From NCBI GenBank assembly GCA_002917075.1, contig NTMA01000019.1:372001-436000 (forward strand): a DNA stretch of 64,000 nt, read 5' to 3'. The notes under the pieces were generated by a model. The model did no database searches. It was not told the DNA's origin and saw only the letters and a program-made list of their open reading frames with translations. Each line of letters begins with the position of its first letter. Position 1 is the stretch's first letter. Below, piece by piece: positions 45,169-57,170 of this stretch. This DNA comes from Hawksworthiomyces lignivorus. Taxonomy: Eukaryota; Ascomycota; Sordariomycetes; Ophiostomatales; Ophiostomataceae. A program made the position numbers and the translations under genes.

Positions 45169-48100
45169 TTCGAGAAGCAGAGGATGCTTTGGAGATCGAG
45201 GATTTGGAGAGAGCTTGCTTCGTTTCCGCTGCCGGAGTCTCCTGCTGTCGGAGGTTACATCGTTTGCACAAAAGGGGGTCGGAAACGACAGATGGACGGC
45301 AGGATTCAAAACAGCATCATCGCAGTTACATATCACTCCTACTTTTATTTTTTATTATTATTTGCATGTGCTATCCACTATTGTATGTGATCTTATCATC
45401 TTTAAACGCAGCTTTCTCCTATAGTTTCAAAGACGTCATAACTATATCTTTCTTCTGCTTCTCGGCGTTTCCGACTGTGACATATTCGTTCCATTTCTGC
45501 AGGCCAGGCATTGGGCAGCTCTATGAAGCTATGCTCTCTCTTCTTACCTTTAATTCCGTGGATGCCTCGCTCCTCCGTCTTTGCTCCTTAATTGGGCAAT
45601 GTTTGGGGCCCTAAAGCAGAGGCTAGGATTCTCTTGCATCCCGTCTCTGTTAAAGCACACGGAACTATCATATGCCAGAGACAACTGTCAGTTATCGCAT
45701 ATGCAGAGACGGCTGTGGAAATCCTTCCTTGGTCATCCTTCCGTGCCACCCTTCCGTTCGGCTTTCTTTTTCCAGTCCCAAGTTTCCCTAGCCCGGTTAT
45801 CGGGTTTGAAGAAGAGTCAAGAACAACTCAAAGGGTCCAGTATGTGGAGCGGCCCGTCCTGTAGCACCGCGATAGGAAACCCCCATTAGGTGTTCCTTGT
45901 ATTTCTCTTGCGTCTCCGTTACTCGGGGCGTAACTCGTGGTTGTTCGCCTTAATAGTCAGCCAAATAAAAGATCTTATGTCTGTTGGTATCGGCAACCCA
46001 TATTCTTTTGTCACAGCCGCGACGTCCGATATTATCTAAAAAGAATCGATGCCGCGTCTTGTTTAGTGATAAAATCTCTCATTCTGATTCGCGTCGATCT
46101 CAACTCCTATCATACAACGTTTGCTGCGCACGTTGGCTCTCAGTGTTTGCTCATCTCCGTGACGTTTTTGCTGTCACTGCAATCCGCAACTCGCCTTCAC
46201 TTAGCACCGATTGACGCGAAGAGAACTGTTCCTACCACAGATGATGCCCAACTTGCACAAAATAGGGCAGCAATGGCGCTGAGATAGCTTCACGTTTCGG
46301 ACAGGAAGACGCAGTTGATTGTGCATCAAACAAGAATCTTCGTCATCACCACTAAATGTCCGCTGTCGGAATAGCGACCAGTCCTGGAGGTGCCTACTAG
46401 TTTTTTTTCCCTTGTAGACAGAGAATAATAAAAACGAATTAACGCTTAGATCTCTCTTTTTTTTTTTTTGACATCGCCTCGCTTATGTCGCCTTACCGAT
46501 GTAAGTCCGGGCTCGTTTCACCGCATCAACAAGCCGACATCCGCGCTGCTGTGCATGATGCAGTGGGCACACCGAATCTGCACAGTTGACATCGTTGAAC
46601 CTGACGGTCATCTCAGCAGAGGACCAAATGCCGATTCGCATGGTGTCTTACTTTCGTTAGCAGCCTATGTTCCATGCTGCATGAGCGTCACCGTAACTCC
46701 GTAACGGTATAAGCAAAACAAGCGAGCAAGGCTTTCTGCAATGTTTTTTTTGACGTAGGCTGCTGTTCAGTTTGCTACCTAACCATTTCCAGAGTTTATG
46801 GACATCTCTTATCTCTCAGGATTTCGTGCTGAGCACAGCAATGGGTTCTCGTTCCACAACCCACCAGATCAACAATCAGGGTCTTGATGGGCTTGCTTTT
46901 GGTTTTAGACAGGGAATTCCCAAAGTTGGTAGGAAAGAATAATGTATCCTGTAAAGAAAATTTCCCACGGCGGCTCTGCTAGTATGTGCTCTTGCGAACA
47001 ACCACAGAGGGTGCGAGACGGCGACTCTTTCCACTAGCAGTCTCTCGCCTATTGTGCCCGCTTCAGTAGCGGATCTAGAGAAGCTGTCCGGCGAAAGCCA
47101 TGCGAGTGGCTTCAATCCTCTACTCAGCACGAGGGCAGCGACAAGTGTTTAGAATTTTCTCTTTGCTGCGGGACCGGCCAGAGCGAGAGAAATAGAATTC
47201 ATCTAACCACAAAAAAGGATAGTAAAATGCAAAAGCTCGAACTAAATCGGTATGCATTTTGTGCTGGCATCTTCGGCCTGTCGTGTCACAATAGTACACT
47301 GCTTCTTACCTAGTAATCTTTTGATTCAGCCATTCTGTCACCGTATGTTTTATACCGGGCCTTTTAGCTCATCATGCTATAGGAGAATGAGCTCGTCATT
47401 GCATTTGCAGCTGCAGAAAATTAAGTGACTTTCATTCGCATTGCAACAGCATAGGATGATGCTATCAGTTCGAATTTAGCTGCAGGAGCTCCTGGATCGA
47501 AGCGATGACTAGGGCGCCGTTGTCCAATGGGTCGTGGGAATGCGACCTGTGGACCCAAACGGCCCAGAGATTGCGGACGCATGCAGCAAGTACGTCGTAC
47601 TCGCAGCATCAGGGAAATCGTAGACAATGTCTAACGAAAACAATGGTACGACATGGGGGAATAAGGTGGATATGCAAGCAGTTGGGAAATGAGAAGACAT
47701 GTATGCGTACGTACGCCACACGCAAGATACGTTTGAAATCCGGAGCGAAAAGTATCCAGGTTGGTTTCCACATTACCCGTAACCTTCCAGCAGCTTGGAA
47801 ATTTGGGAACAGCATGCCGCTGTTCCCTAGCATTGCATGCCGTCTATGTTCCTACTTCGGCTCTTTCACCGTCCCCCCCCGCGCCCCTAACGGTAGGTTG
47901 CGATGTATGCCGTTTTTGGGCCGTGTGGAGGGCAATTGAGGCAGAAGCCCAAAACGGTGGCGGTCTAATATCAAAAGCAAAAGATCGGTTCAACAACAAC
48001 CAAAAAAAAAGTGGCCAAGATATAGGTGAGCAGGAAATGATCATGGGGTAGAAGACGGCAGTGACAGGTAGGCGATCAGTCAGGAAGAAGGTGGTGCAGC

Positions 48101-51100
48101 ACTCACAGAGCCATTGAGACTGCGACGAAGGGGAACCAGGGAACCGTGGCCCTTCCTCGGTCAAAGGCCAATGAGACATGGTCAGTGATGTCTCTGAGGC
48201 AATCTCGAAGATTCCGGTCGGAATTCGGAACCGAGGTTGGCAAAACTCAAACCTTCTCACATGCGGCTAGAAAGAGGATAGAAAAGCGAGCAAGGTGTCA
48301 AGCGGTGCGCAGAAAGGAGCAGAAGTAGCTAGGACGAAGGGAAATTGGCCAGCCAAGCGAATGGAGGAGGGTTAAAAGTCATTTTACTACAGCCTGCCCC
48401 CCGTTGAAGGATAGTTCCCCCCATCATCCTGCAAATGAATGAAAAGGACGGGAAAGGTAAGTAGAAGCCCCCGGACAAGTAGACACAAATACGCGTAGAA
48501 ACAGAGAAAGACAAAAAAAAAAAAAAAAAAGGAAATGCGGAAAGAGAGATGAAAATGAATCCAGAATGAACCGACTAGCGGCTTCGCCTGTCCGCCCTTT
48601 CCTGCCGTCTGAACTTGCCACCAAGTTTCATGTGGCAGATATGATCTTGCACATATATCCGTTTTGGGAAGGGACAACCACGGACCAGCACGAACCAGAA
48701 TGCTACTGCACTATAATGTTATAGTTCCTGTGTCTTCCTGTTGACCCAGTTCCAGCGTAAATCTCAGCCAGTCCCCATTGAATAACATCCCGCCGTTGCG
48801 GCGATTTCAATGAGGCGGCCGGTAAAATTGACTGGCCCAAACATCCCAAGTCGACAATTTGAGATTCCACGGACTGAACGCGACCTATCTTCCCCCACCG
48901 ATCCCATTCTCTGTGTCCGCCGGCTCTTTCTCTCAATTAATGCTCCAAAGTGAGGTAGATAACAGATGTTCTAGCTGCCTTTGTCACATTCGTCCAAAGG
49001 AAGGAATTCGCTGCCGTCCGTCTCTCGTCTTTTCCGTATTGGGTGTCTGGATTATCCGTCAGCAAGACCGCCTCGCTTCCCTGCTTCGTCCCTAGTTCTG
49101 TCCGGAATGAAAGAGCCAGGCCCCGGATCTGGTCAGGCATCGCCCGTCGCTGGCTCATCCAGCTGCACATCTTCTTCTGTCTGTTAAGAGCAGCACCACA
49201 CGGAAGCTATGGAGGTAATGAGGCCGAGACGATATCTCGATTTGGCCGTGGTGTCTTTGTTGCTCTCTTGTTGCTCAACTTCTCATCCTTCTTTCCTTGT
49301 GAAAACATGCGCTTTGGCTTTTCCGTGTTCTTGCGATACGCACAACCGTTCCACACAACCATCCTAGCGCCCGAACGGGGCCGATTGCACCGTTGCCATT
49401 ACGATGCACGCTAGTGTGTACAAGCACCAAGGAAGCTCTAACTCGTACAGTAGAAAGAGGAAAAGCGGGGAGAAAACAGCTCCAAAAGGCGGTAAACTTG
49501 CCGCCTTGTCAGCGCTTTGTCAAGGCCTCATGTACTAGATCCCGGAAAAGCAGAAGATGAAGATGAAGAAGATGAAGAATGAGGGCAAGGACAGAAATAT
49601 ACAAACAGAATACGAAATAGACGATAGATAAAAAACCACTGCTTAGAGCATTAGCTTGAAATGGAGGAACTGCGGGGAAATTCCAAGCACACATCAAAGC
49701 AGGGCGGCCAGATATCGGGCTCTCTAGCTGATTATCCCCAGCTATACCATGAACGTCCAAAAATACAACACCACGGCTGCGGTTAAAGAACGGCCACATC
49801 GTTTTTTTTTTTTTCGTTTTTTTTTCGATCCATCGCGCTTCAGTCGTCGTTTTTTTACAGGTCTTCGTGCAGTTAGCCCCGCTAGTGTGGCGCTACTTCA
49901 ATCTTTCGGAGCGAGTCTACATATACGAAAAGAATAGATATTGGCTGCAGCTACAGCATCTATCCAGAATATGGCCGCGTTTGATTACTATGGGAAATTA
50001 TTGCAGTACGTACAGTTTGTGCATCTGCTTTATCTTTTACTATTTGGCGAGAACCTTAGCGCTGCTTGATATCAAGCTTGGCCTTGCGACGTTCGCTGGC
50101 ACCGAACGGGGCCAGATGCTTGGGCTTGTTCGCATCTAAATTCTCCTGCCCTTGTAAATTGCCCGCATGTCCTCTGCCGTTTCTGTCTCTGCTTATTTGC
50201 TTTTCTAGAACCCCTTTTAATACCACAAGCGAGAAATAAGCGACGGCAAAGAAGAGCAAATATTGAATCGCCTCGACAACACGGCAGAAGCAGCCACAGA
50301 TGTACATCTTACTTGTCCAAGCGGCAAACCGCACACCTTGATACCTCAGCTGCGGAGTACGGGGTACATAGTTTGGACCAAGGGGGAGCCACCCGCCCCT
50401 CCGACCAGGTTGAGCGTTTCGGCACTTTTTCTTGCCCATATTTTCTAGGGAGCTGATTTTCGGAAGACGAACCCGAGACAGGCAAAGAACAGCAATATGC
50501 AGAAGACATATACCAATTCTCTAGCCTTGCCAGAATTCAAAAACGTGGGTCTCTCTGGCGCTCCGTCAAGCTCCATGTGCGCATAATTAACCATGGTAGA
50601 AAAGTCTTACACGCTCTCCATATTTCAGGTTACATTGCTAAGGAGAGATTAGACTATACGTAGGCCACGACGGAGAACAGGACCATGGAGCCATGGAGCA
50701 CCGTAGTCCCGTCTGCTTCTTCTTCCTTTGTCGCCTAGTGGAGCACATAAGCATACGCTACGGGAGGAGAACCCTAGCTGGCCCTGCCTTGTGTCTTTTG
50801 CTGTAATGGCTTGAGCTTTATCTTTTTTTTTTTTTTTTCGAAAGTTACCTAGGTTATTCCGTCTTCACCGTATCTCTTTCATGTGTTCTCTTTGGTCCTT
50901 TTGCAACTGCACATATCTGCTCCGGACGTATGTTTCTTGACACCACTCGAGCCCACTAATGTCCAGCCTCGCCCGTGTCTCCAATAACACTGTAGTCTGC
51001 AAAAGGAAGAGATGCCGTTGTCGCCCGCACTATCTGTGGTAGCGATAACAAGAGCCAACCATCTATCATTCCGCTGTTCCGTCCCAGCATGACTGGACCC

Positions 51101-51386
51101 AAAGAATTTGCTTTTTTTGAGGAAACGCAGCGCTGAAACATCCACTCTGCAGTTCGGGTAGAGCAAGCTTTATTTTACAAGTCTGTACAGATTAACGAAT
51201 AGACAATGCACACACCACAACAACTGCACTTTTGCATATGGATCAAATAGCAGTCTAGATAGGAGGCACCATCTGCAGCTGTTCTGCAGCATGCAGCCTG
51301 CAGTTACAGAACCGACATGGATATGCAGGGCAGCACTGCGAAGAGGGGTGAATAAGAGGAAATCGCAATACAGAAGTACAGAATAA

Positions 51387-51395
51387 TACGGAGTA
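51387..51395 (+). other. Intergenic 9-mer TACGGAGTA, copy 6
   Basis: Exact copy within the 9.5 kb gap. Confidence 0.6.
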
Positions 51396-54082
51396 AACCG
51401 TCCAAAGAATCAAAGCTCGCGTAGAAGGAACAGACGTGTTCCTGCCGTGCTCCTGCGTTGGACGTTGCTTTCACATGGCTCGTTCGTCTGCCGCGCTCAA
51501 CAATTCGCTACTGCTATGGTCGGCCTTCCCCAACCCTTTTTTCTGCAAAACAAGAAGATTTACACCTCCCTGCTATCCACCATCATGCTCTTTGGCCTTA
51601 TTTCTAATTCAGACAAGGTCTTCTCATAGGATGACCTAGGGCAGCATCTCGATGGCTGCTGTATCACTGTGTTCTAATACGTTGTCCTACAAGCACGCCG
51701 CCTGTAGCTTGTAAGTGTCTTACAGACCATCACCCAAAAATCGACCCGCTTTGATAATTATCGCAGCACAACAAACCTACAAGACTAAAAGCGAGCTAAG
51801 ACACACAGGAACCCGAGATTCCTCAGTCTTGGTGATGAGCTACCCACATCGTGCTTCCGACAACTACAGTCGATGTAAGAGGAAATGAGCACTGGCAGAG
51901 ACAGAGCCGACAAAGGTGATATGGTAGGATCAACCCGCTACGTGCAACATTTGGCGTGTAGCTTGGATGTGCAATGGATGCCGCTAGAAAACGACTTGCA
52001 TGCCATATCTCGAGGATACCTTGGTCGCCTCGTCATGCCTAAGAATAAGATGAGAAACGTCAGAGCTGTCGTTTCGAGGAAAACCTCCGATTACAAGCGT
52101 GCACCTTCACCGCAACCTTGCTTCAAACAGCTCGCTCCTACGTGTGGAGACAAAGGTTGCGGCTCCAGCTGCCCCTCTATACATCTCACAAGCAATAATG
52201 TAGCTACTCTGGTAGGAAAGATCCTTTTGCTGACATCTGGTATTGTCTATCAATCTTTGTCCTACACTTCTATATCGGACACTCTATCTGAATTTTTGGC
52301 AGCTCTGTGGGTCGCCACCTTTAAACTTTTTTTATTCAATTTAATTTAAAATTATTTTTCCTATTTTGTTTGTGTTACTTTTAGCCCATATGGACTATCG
52401 GCTCGACTCAATAGCCTTCACAGCAAAAATGGCAGCCATTGGATGTCTTTAGGACTCGTACGTTGGTGTCTAAGTCGTCAAAGCAGCAGATGTTAAAATG
52501 GATAATCGTACATGGTCTAATGGATCGTCTCAGTTCTTGAGTGCATGGACTCTATTCTCGATACGCATATATTCCATGAGCAAGTTCTCAACGGCTCTCG
52601 GCCGTTCCCAATTGACTAGCACATAGCAAGCAGCTCGCACACGAGAATGCTTACCTGCAATTTCTTGTACTTTCTCTGATTTCAGTTTTCTTTTTTTTTT
52701 TTTCCGGTGCCTTTGGCAACCTTGGCTAGGATGCTACACAACCTCACATTCCGGAATATACCTGGAGCACGTCACAGTTTCCGGGTGAACTAATGTTCTT
52801 TTTGTGCTAAAGAGGTTCTCTGTCCGTCATAGGAGCCGGACTTGCATGGCCAATTCCCGAAATTTGAAAGCTCTCCCGTCCCATTCTTCTACACCCCCCT
52901 CCTTCTAGCAGCCCTCCCCTACATCTGACTACACCCTCTTGCTTCTTCCCCGTTTGTTCTTTTTGCCTCTCTTATTACCCCTTGACTCGTTCCAGAAAAG
53001 ACGTCTGTTTCCAGCCCGAGAACAAAGATAACTCGTCGAAGTTTGACTGGCCTATGCGGTCTAGACACCTAGTGCTTTTCCCTTTCTGGACGCCATTTCG
53101 GAATGAATACATACCTGCATACACCCAAACAATTAACACAACGCATCATGGACGAAACGCTTCTTACAACGGACACAAACGGACGTAATGGACGTAACAG
53201 GCACAGCGAGCCCACCACACACGCACGTACATCCAAGCATGCTTCCAAACGCTATTCTCCTATAGCATGGGATGGTTCGGACAGAAACAGAGAAAGCAGT
53301 CAGAGAACGGGCATACTATGCTGGCGCTTGAGCTGCGAAGTTTGCGTTCATACTCTGCCCTCTCCCCACTCACCCACGTATCCAAATTCTCTCTCTGCTC
53401 GGTTCTGGGAACTTGTCTTTTCGTCGTCCCGTCTTTGTCTTCCCCTGTCCTTGTTTGATACGTGCTAATCATGATTGCCACACATCAATTCATGGCGGCC
53501 AAAACGTTCATAAAAGACCCCCACATAACCATTTCCCGTGAACGAAGAAAATAGAAAAATAAAAGGAAAAAGAAGAAGGAAAAAGAGAAGCAAAGTTAAG
53601 ATGGGGTCATAGTTTGGAGAAACTCGCAAGCTCGGATCCCTCTGTCGTTTTCCATATTTTGCCCTGACCCAGCTCTATCGCCATCGCCCATAGCATTGAG
53701 CTCTGCAGTTGCTTGTTGTCCCTCCCCCCCTTTTCCCTGTCTTGTCCTTTCCCTGCCGTCCTCTCTTCTTTTATTTCCCTCTTCGTTCCTTGTCACATTC
53801 TCTACCGCTTAGACTCTATTTCCCTGTTGTCCAATGCAGTTGTTTTGTCGTGGTCCCATCACGACGAGTTGATAAAGAACTCTCCGTCCATCCTCCGCTC
53901 GACTTGTCCTGCTGTTGATCCATTGTTATATTTATTTACCTCCTCTCTCCCCCCCTTTGACCTCCTCATTGCTACCTCTCCTACGTTCTCATTAACTTTA
54001 AACTTTCTTCATACCACCATCCCACGCAGGAACCAAACAAAATATATGTGTATATATATATCTCCTGCACAACGTTTAGACA

Positions 54083-54165
54083 ACCCACGTCGCCAACCCA
54101 CGCTCCCACGGCCAACTTTTGAGACCATCCCACGCCCACACCCACGCTTACACCCACGCTACTTA
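54083..54165 (+). repeat. Degenerate CCCACGC repeats in dehydrogenase leader
   Basis: CCCACGC or CCACGCT recurs about six times over 80 bases, spaced irregularly, inside the pyrimidine-rich leader region of the dehydrogenase. Clusters of CCCAC/CACCC elements can bind zinc-finger regulators, but no specific factor is implied. Confidence 0.5.
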
Positions 54166-54631
54166 GTTGTCTAAAGAGCCTCATCATCTCGAACAGAGCT
54201 TCCATTCTTCTCAAACAGATTCCTGAGCGGAACGCCCCGTCTATTCTTTGCATCACCCACACACTCTCTCACACACTTAGAAGCCTGCACCCCTCCCTCT
54301 AGTTCTCGATCTCGAGATTGCTCCCACGCCCCCGCGCTTTTTGCTCTCCCCTGAAACTCTAGATCCGATACGCAGTTTCGCATCACTCTACACAATTGAG
54401 TGACTACGACTGTTGTCAATTGCTACTGTGACTGCTAGCAGCTCCCACACACAGATTGCCTTGTCAATTTAAATCCTAAAACGAAACTTTTCTGTCAGCT
54501 TCAACGGTGCATCCACATCCCCCTGTCTGCATTACTTGCCACTTTCAATCCTCTCTTGCTCTCAGCAGTGTTGAGCTCTTCCCACACTACTAGTTTATCT
54601 TTTCGTCATCAATACCCCAGAAAAAGTAAAC

Positions 54632-56194
54632 ATGGCGCCCGCCGCCATGGTTGAAGATGCACCTGTGCATTATCATATGTACTCAAAGTCGTCGACAGTT
54701 AGCGCCTCTGTTCTCCATGGCCCTCGCGACCTGCGATTGGTGAGTAATATTTCCTTGTCTTTCTGCCCCAAGATTCAACTGTTTCACAAGATCTTTTTTT
54801 CCTCTTCTTCGCCAGCTTATTCAAAGCGCTAAGTGAAGGGGGGGCTCAAAGTGATAAAACGAAAACGCCACAAAACTAACGTCGTATTTTTTTGTTTTTA
54901 TTGTAGGAAGTGAGAAGTATCGAAGACCCTGGCCTTGGCGAAGTGCAAATTGCGATCAAGTCAACAGGCATCTGCGGCTCCGACGTATCATATTACAAGA
55001 AGTTTGCCAACGGCGACCTCTGCGCCTGCATGCCCTTGTCTCTGGGCCATGAGTCGTCTGGCGTTGTTGTGGCTATCGGCCCTCAAGTTTCAGGCTTCAA
55101 GATTGGCGACCGCGTCGCACTGGAAGTCGGTGTCCCTTGTAGTCAATGCACCATTTGCAGAAAAGGCCGCTACAATCTGTGTAAGCAGATGCGCTTCCGG
55201 AGTAGTGCCAAAAGCGTACCGCACTACCAGGGAACTCTTCAGGAGCGTATTAACCATCCGGCTCGGTGGTGTCACAAGTAGGCCTTTCAATCTAATTTTC
55301 TCATCCTGTTGGCGGGGGGTTTTTTTTCTACCTGGTTTCTTCTGGCTGCAGAATCTCGTAACTATAAGGCTAACACCATCTCACAGGCTTCCAGACCATG
55401 TCTCGTTTGATGCTGCTGCTTTGCTAGAACCTCTTTCTGTCGCAATTCATGCGGTGAATCGGGCCAATCCGCTGCCTGGCTCGACGGCACTTGTCATCGG
55501 TGCTGGCACCGTTGGCTTATTAACTGCTGCCGTGGCCCGTAATTCGGGTTGCTCACAAGTCACTATTACGGATGTTGACGCTGGCCGTGTCAACTATGCG
55601 CTGGCTAAGGGCTTCGCTACTCATGGTCATGTCGTGCCTCGTCCGTTGCACACCTCTTCTAGCTCTTCTTCTATTTACACAGCCAGTTCAGGCACGTCCA
55701 CACCTGATTCCGGCATCATGACACCGGGAAGCCTCTTCCCTCTCACTGCTCAGCTTGAGCATGCCAAGAACCTTGCAACCGACCTGCAGTCTCTTACAAG
55801 ACCGCCGGCCGATCTCATCTTGGAAGAGGATGACGAGGGCTTTGACATCACTTTTGAGTGTACTGGTAAAGAAGTATGCATGCATACTAGTCTGTACGCT
55901 ACAAGACCCGGAGGTAAAGTCATTATGGTTGGTATGGGTACGCCGATCCAGACTATACCTTTGTCCGTGGCACATTTACGTGAGATCGATATTCTCGGTA
56001 TTTTCCGTTACGCGAACACGTATGCGGCCGGCATTCGCATGCTGTGTTCTGGCACGCTTCCTCGTCTTGACGACATGGTTACTCATCGCTACAAGGGCCT
56101 CGATACGGCTAAGGGAGCGTTTGAGATTGCTAGCCGCACTGTCGATGACGATGGCAACCTTGTTCTGAAAGTTGTCATTGAAGCCTCCAGCTGA
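54632..56194 (+). CDS. Zinc-dependent sorbitol/xylitol dehydrogenase-like MDR enzyme, three exons
   Basis: Medium-chain dehydrogenase expected to oxidise a polyol (sorbitol, xylitol or similar) with NAD+. Exons 54632-54739, 54907-55277 and 55387-56194 give 428 residues. The ATG at 54632 has AAAC before it, a good context. Intron donors are GTGAGT and the less usual GTAGGC. Catalytic-zinc ligands are Cys in GICGSD and His-Glu in GHESSG. The structural-zinc lobe shows four Cys in PCSQCTICRKGRYNLC. GAGTVGLL is the nucleotide-binding loop, followed by TDVDAGR, whose acidic residue favours NAD over NADP. An insert of about 60 residues (about 242-303), rich in Ser and Thr with STPDSG and MTPGS, interrupts the nucleotide-binding domain. 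Family identity is firm; substrate is not. Confidence 0.88.
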
Positions 56195-57170
56195 TGCTTG
56201 CATCTAAAATGGCTTGACAATATTTTGTTATTTTCTCTTCAATTTTTTTCCTTCTTGAAATTCCTCTTTTCTCATTTTGACCTTTGTTGTTTTTTGAGGC
56301 TATGTGCTTTTTTTTTCTGGAACCTAAGGAGGATGTGGCAAACCAGCTATTGCTGTTTTTTCTTTCCATCTTAACGTGACTGATGACGAATAGACTTTTG
56401 TGGCAGACGCCAAGGGTATAGAGATTGACTTATGTTTCATATGAAAAGAGGCAGACCGGAATGTGGTACTTGAGTTCTTGTCATGGGATGGGAGATGACT
56501 GCGTTTAATACTGGTGATCGGGAGGAGTGGCTAGACTGGTTGCGGCTGTATCTGATTTTGTTCGACTTTCGGCCACGTTGGTTTCTTTTGCTCTACCTAC
56601 TACGTTTATGCTCTCTGGTTTTTGTTTAAGACGAGGAAAGCGAACCAAAAGAATGACAATCCGGTGACGATGGTTTAGACTGAGGAAAAAGCTAAAAGAA
56701 ACTTCTTTCCCTGTTTTGCTATGGCTCCGTTACTATTACTATGCAAATCGTGTTTTATGCAATTCTCTAGCAACTATTGCTATAATTTAATCAGAGGTGC
56801 CAATAACGTGTCTTGGAGGAAATAAGTTTTTGGCTCACAGGTCAAAGAGGGTTTGAGGCGTGGAATCATCTCTGCATCGGGACCTTCGGTGTTGATGGTC
56901 CCGGACGGTACGAAGTATCTGCAGAAACCTCATTGCTTCCCGGTGCCCCTGCAGTTCTACGCGATTATTCCAGTGTGAATGGATGTTTACTCTTCATTTT
57001 TGGTTTTTTTACGCTGTCTAAGGCCCTAAGACACCGATCATGCTTTCCCGCCTTGCTGCGCAGCTATTTCCCCCTCTGCCTGCTTCTAAAGCTAGCTTCT
57101 GGGATCTTGACACAACATGAATCATCAGTTTTACCAAGACCGAGACCGAAGATTTCGTCTGCTTCATGCC
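56195..57170. other. Convergent 3' region, dehydrogenase / CSN6
   Basis: 976 bp between stop codons, AT-rich with many T-runs just after the dehydrogenase. It should hold both polyadenylation regions. No gene is supported. Confidence 0.6.

Larger units (their letters stand above)
45103..54631. other. 9.5 kb interval without a supported gene
   Basis: The longest gap in the window. Open frames are all below about 155 codons, overlap in several frames, and show no domain, signal peptide or splice partner that I can defend. Homopolymer runs (T13 near 46459, A18 near 48514, T12-T15 near 49801, 50823 and 52688), one TACGTCGTA (47591) and one TACGGAGTA (51387) are scattered through it. From about 52850 to 54631 the plus strand is strongly pyrimidine-rich, as expected for a long promoter and leader of the dehydrogenase gene, with ACCCACGC-type repeats at 54083-54165. 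No tRNA or 5S rRNA box sequences were recognised. Confidence 0.5.

Noticed and set aside
46876..47130. 84-codon minus-strand frame in the 9.5 kb gap
   Set aside because: Reads smoothly for a stretch but lacks an upstream exon, domain or codon bias; too short to support.
51885..52349. 154-codon plus-strand frame, the longest in the 9.5 kb gap
   Set aside because: Starts with ATG but its Cys and hydrophobic stretches match nothing I know, it has no signal peptide, and the length is near what chance allows over 9.5 kb.
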